Origin: Palsa-1447 sp964414785
GTDB taxonomy: Bacteria; Verrucomicrobiota; Verrucomicrobiia; Opitutales; Opitutaceae
Direction: 5' to 3'
Length of the DNA stretch: 29,925 nucleotides
Assembly: GCA_964414785.1 (NCBI GenBank)
Contig: CAYPXZ010000046.1
Location: forward strand, 1 to 29,925
Part shown: piece after piece, positions 8,765 through 17,473 of the stretch
How the letters are laid out: each line of letters begins with the position of its first letter
How positions within the stretch are numbered: position 1 is the stretch's first letter
Position numbers and translations under genes: made by a program
Notes under the pieces: generated by a model
Database searches by the model: none
What the model saw: only the letters and a program-made list of their open reading frames with translations
Told to the model about the DNA's origin: nothing

Positions 8765-10264
8765 ATGAGCCTCTATGTCGGGGTCGACAGCGGGACCCAG
8801 AGCGTCAAGGCGATCGCGCTGGACCTCGACACGGGCCGGGTGGTGGCGGAGGCCCGCGCCCCCCACCACCTCATTGAGGGCCTGCCGCCGGGCCACATGG
8901 AGGCGCATCCCGAGGAGTGGGTCTCGGCCATGGACGCCGTGATCTGCGAGGTCGCCTCGAGGATCGACCGCTCGCGGGTGCGCGGGATCGGCGTCTCCGG
9001 GCAGCAGCACGGCTTCGTGCCGCTGGACGAGGCCGGCCGCGTCATCCGCCCTGCGAAGCTCTGGTGCGACACGAGCACACATCCCGAGTGTGCGATCCTG
9101 ACCCGCAAGCTGGGCGGCCCCGCCGCCGTGATCCGCAAGACGGGCCTCCCGTTCCTGCCGGGGTACACGGCCCCCAAGGTGCTGTGGCTCAAGCGCCACG
9201 AGCCCGCGAACTTCAAGCGGCTTCGGCACATCCTCCTGCCGCACGACTACCTGAACCTCCACCTGACCGGCAACTACTTCATGGAGTTCGGGGATGCGTC
9301 GGGGACGGGGTTCCTCGACGTCCGCAGGCGCGCGTGGTCGAAGGCCGCCACGGCGGCCGTGGACGGCCGCGTCGAGGGCTGCCTGCCCCCGCTCTCGGCA
9401 TCCCATGAGGCCTGCGGCACCCTGCGCCCGGAGATCGCCGCCCGCTACGGCTTTCCGGCGTCCACGATCGTGAGCGCCGGCGGCGGCGACAACATGATGG
9501 GGGCGATCGGCACGGGCAACGTGGTCCCCGGCGCGGTGACCGCCAGCTTTGGCACGAGCGGCACGATCTACGCCTATTCGCGAAAGCCGGTCGTCGACCC
9601 CTCGGGCGAGATCGCGGCGTTCTGCTCCTCGACCGGGGGATGGCTGCCGCTCCTGTGCACGATGAACGTGACGGGCGTGACGGAGCAGGTGAGGGCCCTC
9701 TTCGGCTGGAGCCTCGCCGAGCTCGAGACCGCGGCCGCGGGCGCGCCCGCCGGCTCGGACGGGCTCACGCTCCTTCCCTACTTTGACGGGGAGCGCACCC
9801 CGAACCTGCCGAAGGGCACGGGAGTCTACTTCGGGCTGGACCGGCGGACCCTGGCGCAGGGCCACCTCGCCCGTGCGGCGATCGAGGGGACGACCCTCGG
9901 GATGAACTACGGGCTCCGCAGGCTCGGGGCCCTGGGCGTAAAGCCCAAGGAGATCCGCCTCACGGGCGGCGGCGCCCGGTCGGCCCTCTGGCGCCAGGTC
10001 GCCGCCGACGTCTTCGGCGTCCCCGTCGTCGCGATGGCGCAGGACGAGAGCGCGGCCCTGGGGGGCGCCCTGCAGGCCGCATGGTGCGATTCGCCGGCCC
10101 GGGGCTCGGCCCCGGCGCTCGCGGAGCTCTGCGGCCGTTGCGTCTCGCTCGACGAGTCGACGCGGTGCGCGCCCGACAAGGGGCGCGCGGCCCTCTACCG
10201 CAAGCGCCAGCAGCTCCAGGACAGGCTCTGCGGCGACCTTCGCGGCGCCTTCGAGGCGCGCTGA
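8765..10264 (+). CDS. xylB: Xylulokinase (FGGY family)
   Basis: The enzyme phosphorylates D-xylulose with ATP to xylulose 5-phosphate, which enters the pentose phosphate pathway. The protein is 499 residues with the two actin-like domains of FGGY kinases. The N-terminal phosphate loop reads GVDSGTQSVKA (6-16), the substrate motif is GVSGQQHG (76-83) and the likely catalytic base is Asp242 in AGGGDNMMGA. The C-terminal ATP-site motif RLTGGGARSALWRQ is intact. It starts six bases after the xylA stop. Downstream, the HMCES-like gene starts 23 bases later on the same strand and may be transcribed with it by read-through, although the functions are unrelated. Confidence 0.97.
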   Translation: MSLYVGVDSGTQSVKAIALDLDTGRVVAEARAPHHLIEGLPPGHMEAHPEEWVSAMDAVICEVASRIDRSRVRGIGVSGQQHGFVPLDEAGRVIRPAKLWCDTSTHPECAILTRKLGGPAAVIRKTGLPFLPGYTAPKVLWLKRHEPANFKRLRHILLPHDYLNLHLTGNYFMEFGDASGTGFLDVRRRAWSKAATAAVDGRVEGCLPPLSASHEACGTLRPEIAARYGFPASTIVSAGGGDNMMGAIGTGNVVPGAVTASFGTSGTIYAYSRKPVVDPSGEIAAFCSSTGGWLPLLCTMNVTGVTEQVRALFGWSLAELETAAAGAPAGSDGLTLLPYFDGERTPNLPKGTGVYFGLDRRTLAQGHLARAAIEGTTLGMNYGLRRLGALGVKPKEIRLTGGGARSALWRQVAADVFGVPVVAMAQDESAALGGALQAAWCDSPARGSAPALAELCGRCVSLDESTRCAPDKGRAALYRKRQQLQDRLCGDLRGAFEAR

Positions 10265-10287
10265 TCCCGAGGACGGCGGCCTGCCCC

Positions 10288-10980
10288 ATGTGCGTCCGCT
10301 ACACGCTCCACAAGACGGACGCCGCCCTAAACGCCATCTCGGCGGCGCTGGGCGCCCCGCTTGAGAGTCCCGACTGGGCGACTCCCAGGTTCAACGCAAC
10401 GCTCACCTCGGTGATGCCGGTCGTCGCCAAGGGCGATGCAGGGCCGTCCGTCCGCCCGATGAGGTGGGGGTTCGTGCTGCACGGCGTCACCCCGAAGCTC
10501 ATCGCGAACGCGAAGTCGGAGACCGTGGCCACCCTCTCGGCCTTCAAGAAGGCCGCGGCCACCCGGCGGTGCCTCGTCCCCGCGAACGGGTTCTATGAGT
10601 GGATGACGAGCCGCGGGGCGAAGCTGCCGTACCTCTTCACGCTCCTGGACGAGGAGCCGTTCGCGTTCGCGGGGATCTGGGACCCGCCCGCGGGGGAGCT
10701 TCCGGAGACGTACTGCGTCCTGACGACGGAGCCGAACGAGCTGGTCGCCAAGGTCCACAACCGGATGCCGGTGATCCTCACCCGGGAGACCATGCCCCGC
10801 TGGATCGGCGACCAGCCGCTTCCCCCGGAGGAGCTTAATGACCTGTTCCGCCCGCTCGAGGCGTCGCGCATGGCGTCAAGGCCCGTGAGCCGGTACATGA
10901 GCAACAGCCGGAACGAGGGCCCGCAGTGCCTGGAGCCCCCGAACGAGCCGCCTCCGGAGCCCGAGCTCGATTTCGGCTAG
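10288..10980 (+). CDS. SOS response-associated peptidase family protein (HMCES/YedK-like)
   Basis: The family binds abasic sites in single-stranded DNA through a covalent thiazolidine link formed by the N-terminal cysteine after methionine removal, which protects replication forks. The 230-residue protein has Cys2, Asn74 (NAKSET), Glu104 (GFYEW) and His157 (VHNRMPV), matching the four active-site positions of E. coli YedK. Although the frame is open further upstream inside xylB, the start must be the ATG at 10288 because Cys2 is needed. It lies 23 bases after xylB, an unexpected neighbour. No LexA box was recognised. The C-terminus is acidic and proline-rich. Confidence 0.93.
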   Translation: MCVRYTLHKTDAALNAISAALGAPLESPDWATPRFNATLTSVMPVVAKGDAGPSVRPMRWGFVLHGVTPKLIANAKSETVATLSAFKKAAATRRCLVPANGFYEWMTSRGAKLPYLFTLLDEEPFAFAGIWDPPAGELPETYCVLTTEPNELVAKVHNRMPVILTRETMPRWIGDQPLPPEELNDLFRPLEASRMASRPVSRYMSNSRNEGPQCLEPPNEPPPEPELDFG

Positions 10981-11037
10981 TTAGGCCGCTCCGTACGGCC
11001 TCGCCTTCACCGGGCTGCCGTGGCTTCATTGGGAGGC

Positions 11038-11859
11038 ATGAGGTTCCCGATCTCACTGGCCTGCGCGGTAGCCGTTGCCGCTGTGCCGAGCGCGGCGGCG
11101 GGCCCGTTGAGCCTTGTCTCCGCGAGCGAGGAGATCACGGCGGTGTCATCGAAGGTCCACAACGGCTACGCCCGCGAAAGGCTCAAGGACGGGTCGTTCA
11201 AGCCCGAGACCTATGCCTTCGCGGTCGGGGGCTTCATGAGCCGGCAGGGTGATGACTCGATCGACAAGCTGGGCTTCGACTCCATCTCGAAGACGATCCG
11301 GGCCCAGCTGGACGGCCAGAAGTACCTTCCCTCCCACGACCTCAGCAAGATCGACCTCCTCATTGTCGTCTATTGGGGGACGACCTTCGGGACCAGCAGG
11401 ATCCACGCGATGCAGGGGGGCTTCAAGGACGCGATTGACCTCAACAACGCGTCGCTCCTCGGCTTCGACTCGGACGGCGTCTTCGGGCGGGGCTTCGCCG
11501 ATCCCTCAAACATGAGGTCGGCGATCCTCAAGCAGACCCACGCCGAGGTCATGAGCGCGATCGAGATGGACCGGTACTACGTGATCCTGCTCGCGATCGA
11601 TTTCCAGGAGGTGTGGAAGCACAAGAAGGTGAAGCTCCTCTGGGAGACCCGGATCAGCCTCTCCGAGAGGCGCCACGAGTTCGACAAGGAGATACCGGTC
11701 ATGATGCAGTATGCCTCAAGGTACCTGGGCCAGGACAGCCACGGACTGGTGATGAAGCCCGTCCCGGAGGGCCATGTGGAAATAGGCGCCGTGAAATCCC
11801 TCGGCGATGAGCCCCAGGGGCCGAAGGGGGACAAGGGCCAGGCTCCCTCGGGGCCCTAG
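11038..11859 (+). CDS. Secreted protein of unknown function with Gly/Pro-rich tail
   Basis: I do not recognise a named family. The 273-residue protein begins with a clear signal peptide (MRFPISLACAVAVAAVPSAAAG). A mixed alpha/beta body follows, with a hydrophobic strand near 104-114 (DLLIVVYWGTT) and a second block at about 186-200 (YYVILLAIDFQEVW) leading into a charged segment. The last 20 or so residues are Gly/Pro/Lys-rich (GDEPQGPKGDKGQAPSGP), loosely like a short collagen repeat. The ATG at 11038 gives a clean signal peptide; an in-frame GTG at 11020 is the alternative. A GGAGG lies only one base before the ATG, too close to act for it. The gene stands 57 bases after the HMCES-like gene and 183 before the permease. 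Likely periplasmic or exported. Confidence 0.75.
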   Translation: MRFPISLACAVAVAAVPSAAAGPLSLVSASEEITAVSSKVHNGYARERLKDGSFKPETYAFAVGGFMSRQGDDSIDKLGFDSISKTIRAQLDGQKYLPSHDLSKIDLLIVVYWGTTFGTSRIHAMQGGFKDAIDLNNASLLGFDSDGVFGRGFADPSNMRSAILKQTHAEVMSAIEMDRYYVILLAIDFQEVWKHKKVKLLWETRISLSERRHEFDKEIPVMMQYASRYLGQDSHGLVMKPVPEGHVEIGAVKSLGDEPQGPKGDKGQAPSGP

Positions 11860-12042
11860 CGTGGCCCCTTTGCGCGCGGACCCCGGTTCGTTGTAACGAT
11901 TTCCCCTGGACGCGGTTGTTGAAAGGCATCAACCCATGGGCCCAGAATTTTGCGTGTGGCGGCAGGCGCCTTCCGCGTGCAATCTTCCTGCGCCCCTCGC
12001 TCATCCCCGTGGCCGCCGCCAAGAACCCCAGGACCCGCCTCC

Positions 12043-14436
12043 ATGCTCTCTGACCTGAGATTCGCCCTTCGGCAGATTGCCAAGTCGCCCGGATTTGCGG
12101 TCGTGACCGTGCTGACCCTGGCCATTGGCATCGGTGCGAACACCGCGATCTTCAGCATCGTCAACGCGGTCCTGCTCGAGCCCCTGCCATACCCCCATTC
12201 CGACCGGCTGGTGGAAGTCTGCGAGATGCCGGCTCCCGGCAGCTACATCCCTTTCGCATCGGGAGGGGCCTTTGTTGACTGGCAGGACGCATCGACCCAG
12301 CTGGAGTCGATCGCTGCCGCCCACGACTCGCAGAGGAACCTCACCGGGTTCGGCGAAGCCGTGCGGCTTCACGGCCTGGAGGTGAGCGCCGACTACCTCC
12401 ACGTCTTTGGGATAGTCCCCTCCCTGGGCAGGGACTTCCTGAAGAGCGAGGATTCGGCGAGCGGAGACCACGACGTGGTGATCATCTCCTACGAGCTCTG
12501 GCAGTCGCACCTCGGGGGCGACACGGGGATCGTCGGCAAGAGGATCCGCCTGGACGGGAACAGCCTCCTGGTCATCGGCGTCCTGCCGGCGCACGCGCTC
12601 TTCGCCAACGACGCGAGCTTCCTTACACCCTCGGTCATACGGCCGAGCGGGCATCACATGTCGCGCGACTACAACTATGTCGTGAGCATCGTCGGGCGCC
12701 TGAGGCCGGGCGCGACCGCGGCGCAGGCCGCGCAGGAGCTGACGCTGGCAAAGGGGGCGACCCGAAGCCTGTACCCGGTGTTCAAGCAGAAGTGGACGGT
12801 GGGCGTAATGTCGCTCCATGAGATGACGTTCGGGAACATGCGCCCCTACGTCCTCACGCTGCTGGGCGCGGTGGCCGCCGTGCTGCTGATCGCGTGCGCC
12901 AACGTCGCCAATCTCCTGCTTGCCCGGGCCACGGTCCGCCAGTCCGAGATCGCGGTCCGGGTCGCGCTCGGGGCGACCTCGCGGCGGATCGTGCGCCAGC
13001 TGCTGACGGAAAGCCTGATCCTCGCCCTGGCGGGCGGCCTTGCCGGACTCCTGGTGGGTGAAGCGTCGATCAGGCCCCTCGTCGCCTTCGCCGGGATAGG
13101 CGAAGCCGTGGGAGGCGCCATCGGGATCAACGCAAGGGTGCTCGGCTTCACGCTTGCGACCGCCCTCGCGACGGGGGTGATCTTCGGCCTGGTTCCCGCG
13201 CTGAGCGCGGCAAGGCCGGACCTTGGCAACAGGCTGAAGGAAGGGGCTCGCGGCTCGACGGCCGGCTCCCACCGCAGGATGCAGGCGCTGCTCCTCGTGT
13301 CCGAGACGGCGATGACGGTCCTGCTTCTCGTGTGCGCCGGCCTCCTGCTTCGAAGCTTCGTCAAGGCCATGAATGCCGACCCGGGCCTGAAGGCCGACAA
13401 CGTCATCGTGTTCAACATCTCCGTCCCGGACTCGAGGGCCCCGGCAACGGCGGACAAGGTGCGCTTTGGGCAGATGCTCGTGGAGCGCCTGCGGCAGATC
13501 CCGGGCGTCTCGCAGGTCGGCGTGGGATCCTCGGTCCCGATGAACGGGGGGAACAATCTCGGGGACCTGATCAGCCGCGAGGACAGGCCCGAGACCCGCA
13601 ATGACTCGAGTGCGGGATTCGACTCCGTGGCCGGCGACTATTTCCAAGCGCTCGAGGTGCCGCTCCTAAGCGGACGGTTTCTCACCCGGCAGGATGACAC
13701 GGAGAAGGCACCCAAGGTGATGGTCATCAACGACGTCCTTGCGCACAAGTTCTTCGGGGACGAAAGCCCATTGGGCCGGCAGCTGCATTTCAAGGGGGAC
13801 GTATGGGAGATCGTCGGCGTCGTGGGCAGCGTCCGGCGCTACGCGCTCGACTACGGCACGACACCCTCGGTCTATTTCGCGCAGACCTACTTCCCGTGGC
13901 GCATGTGCGTCGTGGTCCGCACGAGGGTTCCCCCGCTCACGCTCGCAAATGAGATACGGCTGGCGGTGCGCGACGTGGACCCGGACCTGCCGATCGCCGA
14001 CATGCGGACGCTGGAGGAGGCGGTCAATGCGACGCTCCAGACCCGGAGGATCATGCTGGTGCTCCTCGGCATCTTTGCCGCGACGGCCCTCGCGCTATCG
14101 TGCATCGGCATCTACGGGGTCATCTCCTATTCGGTCGCGCAGCGTACCCGCGAGGTGGGGATCCGAATGGCGCTCGGGGCTGACGCCCGGCAGGTGGTCT
14201 CGCTCATCCTGCGCCAGGGCTTCCGCCTCGTGCTGGTCGGCCTCGGAGTGGGAATTGCTGCAAGCTTTGGCGCAGGAATCCTAATAGCAAACCAGCTCTA
14301 CGACGTCTCGCGGACGGACCCCATCGTGATGGGCGGGGTCGTCCTGGTCCTCAGCTCCGTCGCGTTGCTGGCGAGCTGGCTGCCGGCCCACCGGGCATCG
14401 CGGGTGAACCCCGTGGTGGCCCTGCGCTCGGAATAG
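12043..14436 (+). CDS. ADOP-type MacB/FtsX permease 1
   Basis: This 797-residue membrane protein is built as two tandem MacB-like halves. Each half has one membrane segment, a large periplasmic MacB_PCD domain and a three-helix FtsX domain. The first helix carries GIGANTAIFS (29-38). The first FtsX block starts near 271 and includes CANVANLLLAR with ALGA after it. The second half starts near 426 (VLLLVCAGLLLRSF), and its FtsX block starts near 670 with GIYGVISYSV, REVGIRMALGA and the C-terminal NPVVALRSE. This is the layout called acidobacterial duplicated orphan permease (ADOP). MacB itself has an ATPase domain; none is fused here and none is encoded in the window. The substrate is unknown. 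The frame is open to 11950; the ATG at 12043 is chosen because the conserved N-terminus begins there. Confidence 0.9.
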   Translation: MLSDLRFALRQIAKSPGFAVVTVLTLAIGIGANTAIFSIVNAVLLEPLPYPHSDRLVEVCEMPAPGSYIPFASGGAFVDWQDASTQLESIAAAHDSQRNLTGFGEAVRLHGLEVSADYLHVFGIVPSLGRDFLKSEDSASGDHDVVIISYELWQSHLGGDTGIVGKRIRLDGNSLLVIGVLPAHALFANDASFLTPSVIRPSGHHMSRDYNYVVSIVGRLRPGATAAQAAQELTLAKGATRSLYPVFKQKWTVGVMSLHEMTFGNMRPYVLTLLGAVAAVLLIACANVANLLLARATVRQSEIAVRVALGATSRRIVRQLLTESLILALAGGLAGLLVGEASIRPLVAFAGIGEAVGGAIGINARVLGFTLATALATGVIFGLVPALSAARPDLGNRLKEGARGSTAGSHRRMQALLLVSETAMTVLLLVCAGLLLRSFVKAMNADPGLKADNVIVFNISVPDSRAPATADKVRFGQMLVERLRQIPGVSQVGVGSSVPMNGGNNLGDLISREDRPETRNDSSAGFDSVAGDYFQALEVPLLSGRFLTRQDDTEKAPKVMVINDVLAHKFFGDESPLGRQLHFKGDVWEIVGVVGSVRRYALDYGTTPSVYFAQTYFPWRMCVVVRTRVPPLTLANEIRLAVRDVDPDLPIADMRTLEEAVNATLQTRRIMLVLLGIFAATALALSCIGIYGVISYSVAQRTREVGIRMALGADARQVVSLILRQGFRLVLVGLGVGIAASFGAGILIANQLYDVSRTDPIVMGGVVLVLSSVALLASWLPAHRASRVNPVVALRSE

Positions 14437-14551
14437 GGGAGCGCCCGGGGCGCCAAGCGCGCCCGGTATTCGGTTTGCTTGCCAGAAGGCAATAAATCGC
14501 GGGCAATCGGACGGATTATCCCATCAGCCGCATTCCGATTTCCCACGATCA

Positions 14552-15361
14552 ATGTCATTCCTTACTAAACTAGAGCGGATCCTTGGCCGCTTCGCGATCC
14601 CGAGCCTTTCGATCTACCTGGTCTTCGGGCAGGTCGCGGCCTACCTGGCGATGATGTTCGGGAGGATCGATGGCGGGTCGCTCGTCCTGGTCCCGCGGCT
14701 GGTCCTCATGGGCCAGTGGTGGCGGATATTCTCGTTCCTGCTGATGCCTCCGCCCGCGAGCATCATCTTCATCGCCTTCGCCTGGTGGATCTTCTACCTG
14801 ATGGGCAGCGCGCTTGAGGAGTTCTGGGGGACGTTCCGCTACAACCTCTTCATCGGGCTCGGCCTTGCGCTGACCGTGGGGCTCTCGTTCCTCCAGCCGG
14901 ACGCCGCGACGAGCAACGCCTTCATCGCGGGCTCCGTGTTCCTGGCCTTCGCGCACCTGAACCCCGACTTCGAGCTGGCCATCTTCTTCATCCTCCCGGT
15001 CAAGATCAAGTGGCTGGCCCTCGTGACCTGGGTCATCTACGGGTACCAGTTCGTGGTCGGGGGATGGTCCGGGCGCCTGCAGATCATCGCCTCCGTGGGT
15101 AATTTCCTCCTCTTCTTCGGTCGCGACATCCTGGACACGGCGAGATACCGGCGCCGCAAGATGGTGCAGTCGGCGATGCGCGCGGCCGCGTCCGGGCGCG
15201 AGGCCGAGGCGCGGCACCGCTGCCGCATCTGCGGCAAGACGGAGCTGACGAATCCCGAGCTCGACTTCCGCTACTGCTCGAAGTGCGCCGGGGACGAATG
15301 CTACTGCCCCGAGCACATTAAGAACCACGAGCATGTCGTGGCCCCTCCGCAGAAACCATGA
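14552..15361 (+). CDS. Rhomboid-like membrane protein with C-terminal zinc ribbon, catalytically inactive
   Basis: The 269-residue protein has about six membrane segments in the first 190 residues and keeps the rhomboid loop motif GQWWRIFSF (about 54-62). The GxSG motif that holds the catalytic serine is absent; the equivalent segment reads FIAGSVFLAFAHLNPD. The C-terminal histidine of the catalytic dyad is also not seen, so it should not be a protease. The soluble tail (about 222-262) holds paired cysteines and histidines (HRCRICGKT, RYCSKCAGDECYCPEH), a likely zinc-binding ribbon facing the cytoplasm. Its last four bases overlap the start of the epimerase gene (ATGA), so the two are translationally coupled. 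The function is unknown; an adaptor or scaffold role is only a guess. Confidence 0.8.
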   Translation: MSFLTKLERILGRFAIPSLSIYLVFGQVAAYLAMMFGRIDGGSLVLVPRLVLMGQWWRIFSFLLMPPPASIIFIAFAWWIFYLMGSALEEFWGTFRYNLFIGLGLALTVGLSFLQPDAATSNAFIAGSVFLAFAHLNPDFELAIFFILPVKIKWLALVTWVIYGYQFVVGGWSGRLQIIASVGNFLLFFGRDILDTARYRRRKMVQSAMRAAASGREAEARHRCRICGKTELTNPELDFRYCSKCAGDECYCPEHIKNHEHVVAPPQKP

Positions 15362-16359
15362 AGCTGCTCATCGTGGGGGGCGGGCAGTTTGTCGGGCGGG
15401 CCGTTGCCGAGGCGGCCGTCGCGCGCGGCCACGAGATCACCCTCTTCAACCGGGGAAAGACCACGCTCGAGGTCCCGCCGGGCGTCGAGTGGATCCGCGG
15501 GGACAGGGACGGCGACCTGGGAGCGCTGGGCGGCCGGGGATGGGACGCCGTCATCGACACGTGCGCCTATTTCCCGCGCCAGGTGGAGGCGCTCCTCAAG
15601 GTCCTCAAGGGCAGCATCGGGCACTATCTCCTGGTCTCCACGGTTTCGGTGTACGCAGACCTGGGCCGGCCCTGCATCGACGAGGGCAGCCCCCTGCACC
15701 CGCGCATTGACGGCGCCCCCGAGAAGGTGACCCCCGAAACGTACGGTCCCTTCAAGGTCATGTGCGAAGAGGCGGCACTCGAGTGGGGGCCCGCCTCGAC
15801 GCTCATCATCCGGCCGGGCATCATCGTGGGTCCCTATGACCCCACGGGACGCTTCAGCTACTGGGTCGGGCGCGTCGGCGCAGGGGGCGACGTGCTGGCT
15901 CCCGGCCGTCCCGAGACGCCCCTGCAGGTCATCGATGTCCGGGACCTTGGGGCCTGGATGGTGGACAGGGCTGCGGCAAGGACGGCGGGCCGGTTCAACG
16001 CGGTCGGCCCGGTGTCCCCGCTCACCTTCGGCGGCATGCTTGCCTCGGCCTCGGCGGCCCTGGGGTCGCGTGCAGAGTTCACCTGGGTGGGCGACGACTT
16101 CCTCGCGGCGATGAACGCCGGGGACTGGTCGCAGCTCCCGCTGTACGTGCCCGAGGACTCCGCAAAATTTAAGTGGATCTTCCGCATCAACGGGACGGCG
16201 GCGTTCGAGAACGGCCTCAGGCTTCGGCCGCTCGGGGAAACCATCGCCGACAATGCCCGCTGGCTTCTCGGGCCTCACGCCGCGGGGGCGAAGGTGGTAG
16301 GCCTCTCCCGGGAGAAGGAGGCGCAGCTTCTGGCCGAATGGCGCGCCCGGGCGGCCTAG
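15358..16359 (+). CDS. NAD-dependent epimerase/dehydratase family protein (extended SDR-like)
   Basis: The 333-residue protein starts with a Rossmann strand and glycine-rich loop (LLIVGGGQFVGR, 3-14), a variant of GxxGxxG. A VSTVSVYAD strand follows at about 93-101 and an active-site YxxxK at Tyr129-Lys133 (TYGPFK). This is the pattern of the extended short-chain dehydrogenase/epimerase group that also holds plant CSP41-like proteins. The substrate cannot be told; nucleotide-sugar or other small-molecule redox chemistry is the family norm. The start overlaps the stop of the rhomboid-like gene by four bases. The hydrolase gene follows after 43 bases on the same strand, so a three-gene unit is plausible. 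Confidence 0.88.
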   Translation: MKLLIVGGGQFVGRAVAEAAVARGHEITLFNRGKTTLEVPPGVEWIRGDRDGDLGALGGRGWDAVIDTCAYFPRQVEALLKVLKGSIGHYLLVSTVSVYADLGRPCIDEGSPLHPRIDGAPEKVTPETYGPFKVMCEEAALEWGPASTLIIRPGIIVGPYDPTGRFSYWVGRVGAGGDVLAPGRPETPLQVIDVRDLGAWMVDRAAARTAGRFNAVGPVSPLTFGGMLASASAALGSRAEFTWVGDDFLAAMNAGDWSQLPLYVPEDSAKFKWIFRINGTAAFENGLRLRPLGETIADNARWLLGPHAAGAKVVGLSREKEAQLLAEWRARAA

Positions 16360-16402
16360 CAATCCGGTTTCAAGGACAACCGCATCGACAGGCTCATCGC
16401 CC

Positions 16403-17398
16403 ATGGCCGCCCCGACTCCGTCCGCAAAGAAGGCTTCCGTTGCCCGGCACCCCTGGCGCTGGATGCTCGCATTTTTTTCGGTGCTGGGCGCGGCCATCGG
16501 AGGCCCGATCGGTATCGTGGACGATTACGTGCTGAAGGACGCCGCACGGGGAAGGCGAATTCCCCTGAAGATCTATTATCCCCAGGAGGGGCACCCGGGC
16601 GGCTATCCGGTCGTCATCTTCTCGCACGGGGCCGGGATGTCCAAGAACCGGTACGGCTACCTCGGCCGGTTCTGGGCCGAGAACGGTTACGTCGTGATCC
16701 ACGTCACCCATCTCGATGACGGGACGGTCATGATCAAGTACGGCAAGCTGCTCGTCTCCGGCTCGTGGGTGCCGTATTCGAAGGAAGCAGAGGAGGCGGT
16801 GGTGGAAGGCCCAAGGGTGAACCGGCCGCTGGACATTTCCTTTGTGATCGATTCCCTGGCGGCAATCGGAAAGGCAATGCCCGAGCTGGGCGCCAGGATG
16901 GACACCGCGCGCATCGGGGTCGCCGGGCATTCGTTCGGCGCCTACACGGTCATGGCCGTCGCGGGAGCCGTCATTCACCAGCGCGCGGGGGGCGACCGGG
17001 TCTTCGGGGATCCCCGCATAAGGGCATTCATCGCGATGTCGCTGTTCGGTCAAGGCGGGGCTGAATCCTGGGCTCCCGTGACCGGCCCGATGTTGACCCT
17101 CTGCGGGTCAAAGGAATCCCAAAGCGTCCTGGGGTCATTCAAGGGTTTGCCGCCGGGGGAGAAGTACTGCGTGACGGTTGCGGGTGCCGGGCACCAGGAT
17201 TTCCAGGACGAGCGGCTGGACGGAACCCCTGCCCACGAGTTCATCGAGCGCGTGGGATTGGCGTACTGGAATTCAGTGCTTCGGGAGAATGGCCCGGGCG
17301 GCGCCGCCTTCGTGCGGGCCCTTGCCGCCGAAGGAATTGCCGATGAAGGCGGCGCCCTGGCCGGCCTCGGCGCAACGGGCTCGCTTGAGGCGAAATGA
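16403..17398 (+). CDS. Membrane-anchored alpha/beta hydrolase (PAF-acetylhydrolase/chlorophyllase-like)
   Basis: The 331-residue protein has an N-terminal hydrophobic segment (about 19-38) preceded by basic residues, so it is probably a signal anchor with the enzyme outside the cytoplasm. The hydrolase core shows an oxyanion strand VVIFSHGAG (70-78), the nucleophile elbow GHSFGAY with Ser177, and a late His264 (GAGHQDF) as likely catalytic base. The acid residue is not certain. The family cleaves esters or lipid-like substrates; no particular one can be named. The last 35 residues are low-complexity Ala/Gly. The gene lies 43 bases after the epimerase, and the exported deaminase follows after 75 bases. 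Confidence 0.83.
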   Translation: MAAPTPSAKKASVARHPWRWMLAFFSVLGAAIGGPIGIVDDYVLKDAARGRRIPLKIYYPQEGHPGGYPVVIFSHGAGMSKNRYGYLGRFWAENGYVVIHVTHLDDGTVMIKYGKLLVSGSWVPYSKEAEEAVVEGPRVNRPLDISFVIDSLAAIGKAMPELGARMDTARIGVAGHSFGAYTVMAVAGAVIHQRAGGDRVFGDPRIRAFIAMSLFGQGGAESWAPVTGPMLTLCGSKESQSVLGSFKGLPPGEKYCVTVAGAGHQDFQDERLDGTPAHEFIERVGLAYWNSVLRENGPGGAAFVRALAAEGIADEGGALAGLGATGSLEAK

Positions 17399-17473
17399 GC
17401 GCGCCCTGAGGGGCCGGAAGTCCAAAGGGTCTCCATCCTTTCGGGCTGGCTTATTATTTGCTGTGAGCAGGGC

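Noticed and set aside
7871..9865. Open frame of 664 codons on the minus strand, opposite xylA and xylB
   Set aside because: It has the same kind of antisense shadow composition and spans two well-identified genes.
12001..13647. Open frame of 548 codons on the minus strand, opposite ADOP permease 1
   Set aside because: It is rich in Arg, His, Asp and Gln with no recognisable domain. The permease on the plus strand explains the region.
14441..14453. Small GC hairpin after ADOP permease 1 (GCGCC, loop CGG, GGCGC)
   Set aside because: It has a stem of only 5 bp with a 3-base loop and no T-tract; this is common by chance in DNA of this composition.
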